Positions 60,576 to 64,000 of a stretch of DNA of 64,000 nucleotides are shown piece after piece; position 1 is the first letter of the stretch; each line of letters opens with the position of its first letter. Origin of the DNA: Camellia lanceoleosa (lineage: Eukaryota; Streptophyta; Magnoliopsida; Ericales; Theaceae); the NCBI GenBank assembly GCA_025200525.1, contig CM045762.1, positions 123,137,752 through 123,201,751 of the forward strand. The letters are read 5' to 3'. Made by a program: the position numbers and the translations under genes. Below the pieces are notes generated by a model. The model did not search any database and was not told the origin of the DNA. It worked only from the letters and a program-made list of their open reading frames with translations.

Positions 60576-63155
60576 ATGGGGAAAAAAAGTAACATCTCTC
60601 TTCACCTATTCATTATTTTTTATTCACATTTGTACATCATTCTTTCATATTTCGTATATACACATTTTACATACTTCCAAATGTATAAACCCTCTTTTAT
60701 ATATAATCCCCTGTTTTCAAACATTCTAGTCTCCTGTTTTTCAACATTCTAAACACTGTTTTTACACATAAATCCCTGTTTTTACACATTCAACACCTTA
60801 TTCTTATTCTTGTTGTTCAATATTGGCTTGTCTTATTCTTATTTTTGAATTTTTAATCTTCTCGTTGTTATTGTTGCTTTTTACAAAATACAATGGGCTG
60901 TTCCTATTGTTCATACTGTTTATAAAAACTGCAACATCATAGTGTTTCATTTCATCACTATACAAGTAACATATCTAAATTTATTCAAGCGCAAATGAAG
61001 CGCAAAATTACGGTTTAACTACTACTCAAAACAAATAGATAACTTATTATAAAGTGCAAATCAAAGCTGTCAAATTATACGGTTTAAATGGCTTACCAAC
61101 AAAATACATATAACTTCATATTAAACTGCATATAAAACTTCAAAATTATACAGTTTTGTCACTATATTACTCATACCCTGCTGTCGCTTTCATTTTTTCA
61201 AAAATAGTTGTTGGAAGATATTGGAAGAAACAAACCCATATGCCCACAAATCAATCGAGATTTAACCATCTCCCCTTTTGAAAGTCCATCTCCTGTATCA
61301 ACTGAAATGCTAACACCATCTCCCCATCCACAAAAAACCAAACCACCACACCCAAAAACAACCAAACCCAACAGACCCCACCAAAAAACCCACAAAACAA
61401 CCGCACCACCTACAAGAAAAAGCCCAAGAACTACACCACAGACCCCACCCACACAACAAACACCAACCACACCTCCAACCACAACAAAAACAAACAAAAG
61501 AAAGCCAACAAAAAAACAAGAAGCTCCTCCAACCAAAAAAAGAAAGCTCTAAGAAAGCCAATCAACTCCCAAAACAAAAACCAAGGCATCAAAATAAAAA
61601 AAAAAAGCAGCAGTCCCTGCAAAGAGAGTCCAACAATTTAATTATCGTTCCAACATCGGAACAGTAATCAAACTGTTGAAGGGGATCAAATTCACAAAAG
61701 CCCAACAGACAGAGCTGCAAAAAACCCCTTTTTGGCCCCTTATAAATGCTCTCTCCTCAACACAACTGAAGGCCTCTTGGTGCATGTGCTACAATTCCAT
61801 TGTAGCAGAAATGACAACACTCTACAACAAAAGAAAAAGATCATTTGTACTTGGCAAAAAGGAAATGAAACTCAAAAGCAGTGATGTCAAGCTCATTTTT
61901 GGTATCGACTGTGGAGAAGACAGCATCACCACCAAATCCTATGCAAGATCAAAGGATTTTGAGCTTCCATTTTACAAACGAAGATGCAAATCAGTCAAGA
62001 GATTGGATGGCAAGTCTTTGACCAAAATGTTTCAACAAACAAAAAAAGAAAAATCAACCAATGATCGTCAAGATCTTGCAAGGGTAATCACCCTTTACTT
62101 GTGCTTGAAACTTCTCATGCCCAAAATAGGCCATACACTCAGTTGGAGTTTCCTCAACTATGTTGACAATCTCAACAACATCAAGAAGTACAATTGGGTT
62201 GAGGCAATAAAAGACACACTGATGAATTCAATGGCAAATGCAAACAACAACCCAAGGCATGTCACTGGATGCGTCATGTTACTCTTGGTAAACACATTAC
62301 TCAACTACTTTCCACAAAAATATCAAACATCCACCTATTTCTAACTATCTAACATATTTCAAATTTTTTTTTTTTTGGTACTGTGAGCACAGTAAACTCC
62401 TCCGACCATCCAACAAAGAAGGCTTCCCAAAGTTTATGAAATGGAACCTTGGCAAAATATACTCCAAGTGGAAACACATCAGCCTTGCTCACTTTGAAAA
62501 GGTATTCAAACTCTTCTATACTATCATACCACAAATCTATTCAACACTCCTTTCACATTCATTGTAGTACAAATCATATTATGAAATTGTGAAAATTTTC
62601 AGTTTCAAAGCACACACTTATTTAACATCACTTATGTTATGAAACTGTAACATTTTTCAGTTTCAAAAAACATATTTCAACACTTAACCCACATTACTCA
62701 CAGTACAACTCATCTTATGAAACTGACCAAATTTACAGTATTACTGATATATGCCACATTGTTCCAATGCAGGTTAACCAAAGTGCTTTAACCCCAACTG
62801 AACAAGAAATACAGTTATTGCATATCAATCAAAGCACATCAACAAACTCTTTAGCAAAGAAACATGACCACAAAAAGGACAACAAGCGAAAAAAGAAAAC
62901 AAAAGCAACAAAAAAAAAAAAAAAGACTTCTAGACAGTGATGAGGATGACTTTCTTGAAGAAGAACATCATTCAAAATCAGAATCAAAATCAGAACAAGA
63001 AGAACAACAAAAAAAAAAGAAAAGAAAAGAAAGCAAAAACCACAAGAAGAACCATAAAGTGATGAACAAGAAGAAAAGAGTGATGATGAAAAAAATCAAG
63101 TGACTGATGAAGAAGAAACTGATGAAGAAGAAGAAACTAAAACTGAAGAAGAAAT

Positions 63156-63188
<33 letters not shown>

Positions 63189-63196
63189 AGAAGAAG

Positions 63197-63231
<35 letters not shown>

Positions 63232-64000
63232 AAAGAAGAAGAACCTGATGAACAACAAGACAATGATAAAGCAGAAGAAAGACAATAAACAAAAGGTGAT
63301 CAACAAGAAGACCTTGATGAAGAAGAAGACCAACAACAAGAACAAGAAGAACAACAAACAAACCAACAAGAAGAAGTCAATGAACAAGAACTGACAAACC
63401 AACAAGAAGAACTGCAAGAGAAATCTGACATATTTCATGCACAAGGCAAACTATTGTCTAATACTAAAGCAGACTGCAAAATTTCATTAAACTAACCAAA
63501 ACATAATCCAACATTTTTATAGGTCATGACCAACCACAAACACCAACCAAAAAGGACAACAAGGACAAGCTCATATCAGCCATGAGAGCACAAATGCAAG
63601 AAATGGAACAAAAATTCATGGCTGAATTGCGTAAAAAAGAAGATCAATTGAAGGTAATGTCCACCAAAAAAACTGGCAGTCCCCAACAAAGATCCATGGT
63701 CAAGAGAATCAAACAAAAATCAAGGAAACAAGCACATGACCTAGATTTTGAATACCAACCAATGACCAAACCCAAAGAAGATGCAAGAAACAAGACACAA
63801 ACTGCTACTGATGTACCCAAACCAACCACGAGTGCTGGAATGAAGAAAAGAGAAGAAGAATGACAACAAAAAGAGGGTGCACATAAAGCAAAACAATAGT
63901 AGAAACAAAAGATGCAAGAACATATTGGCCAAGAAAGCGATTCTTCTTTGAAACAAACCCAAAAGAGCATGCCAATCAAGAAGACCAAACTTCAAGTATT
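60576..64000 (+). pseudogene. ULP-type gene of MULE, right copy (N-terminal part)
   Basis: A short first exon probably starts at ATGGGGAAAAAAAG|GTAAC-like sequence (60,576). A Pro/Thr/Lys-rich segment follows (61,208-61,552, SPSPVSTEMLTPSPHPQKTK). The main N-terminal domain is open for 222 codons (61,676-62,344): FTKAQQTELQKTPFWPLI, ASWCMCYNSIVAEMTTLY, SSDVKLIFGIDCGED and VTGCVMLLLVNTLLNYFP. This resembles the DUF1985-like/plant-mobile N-terminal domains of ULP proteins carried by plant transposons. Further exons are about 62,388-62,500 (KEGFPKFMKWNLGKIYSKW, then GTATTC) and from 62,773. The acidic Glu/Gln region (63,060-63,290) has in-frame TAA codons at about 63,053 and 63,285, both also present in the left copy. 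Confidence 0.65.

Larger units (their letters stand above)
60029..64000. mobile_element. MULE carrying a ULP gene, right copy (5' part; runs off window)
   Basis: The second copy of the element at 1-5885, same orientation, offset about 63,003 bp. The overlapping part (63,004-64,000 against 1-about 980) is roughly 95% identical by eye, with a few microsatellite-length changes. The left terminus is set at GGGGAACTGACCCAAAGG (60,029). It contains the promoter region and N-terminal exons of the ULP-type gene; the C48 core and transposase lie beyond the window. Confidence 0.72.

Noticed and set aside
62968..63444. 158-codon Phe/Leu-rich frame on - over the acidic region (and its equivalent at 133-348)
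   Set aside because: It is the complement of Glu/Lys/Gln-rich coding repeat in the ULP gene; hydrophobicity arises from TTC/CTT codons and does not indicate a membrane protein.

Overview
The window is TE-rich, AT-rich nuclear DNA from a flowering plant, almost certainly a eudicot and plausibly woody. The evidence is spliced genes with GT..AG introns, plant-specific transposon families (a Mutator-like element carrying a ULP protease, a Tat-lineage Ty3 element with two RNase H domains, TRIM, Tourist and hAT miniature elements, a SINE) and one plant-type aldo-keto reductase gene. The species cannot be named from sequence alone. Only one conventional host gene is recognisable; nearly everything else is mobile DNA in various states of decay.

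Layout: 1-5885 is the 3' half of a Mutator-like element (MULE) carrying a decayed ULP-type cysteine protease gene (+) convergent with a decayed MuDR-type transposase (-). 5.9-19 kb is a graveyard of small elements: LINE RNase H debris, a ~70-bp minisatellite, a GC-rich hAT miniature, a large foldback, a Mutator MITE with 9-bp target duplication, a Tourist-like element stuffed with ~930 bp of CCA microsatellite, and a Mutator-like element inserted into LINE ORF1. 19-23.4 kb has no recognisable gene. 23.57-27.19 kb is a five-exon aldo-keto reductase gene whose exon 2 is two bases short. Then come a TRIM element, a foldback and a second GC-rich hAT miniature with a perfect 8-bp target duplication.

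30,394-43,157 is a 12.8-kb LTR retrotransposon with 2.7-kb LTRs, a perfect 5-bp target duplication (CTAGT), a primer-binding site, a gag-only coding region and a polypurine tract, so it is non-autonomous (TR-GAG type). It has been invaded by two solo LTRs, one in its 5' LTR and one in the middle of gag. After a SINE, 45,046-58,966 is a Tat-lineage Ty3 element (gag, protease, reverse transcriptase, RNase H, archaeal-type RNase H, integrase with GPY/F tail). It has a 3' minisatellite and an antisense, intron-containing gene between integrase and the 3' LTR; that gene is split by a 2.7-kb solo LTR. From about 60,029 a second copy of the MULE begins in the same orientation as the first, supplying the 5' part missing from the left edge.

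How it fits together: the retroelement proteins are all broken, with a strong excess of CAA/CAG to TAA/TAG stops, as expected from deamination of methylated cytosine. Five-base, eight-base and nine/ten-base target duplications let the insertion order be read for most nested elements. The most unusual items are the MULE/ULP pair with shared lesions and a Cys-to-Ser change at the predicted protease nucleophile, and the antisense gene inside the Tat element.
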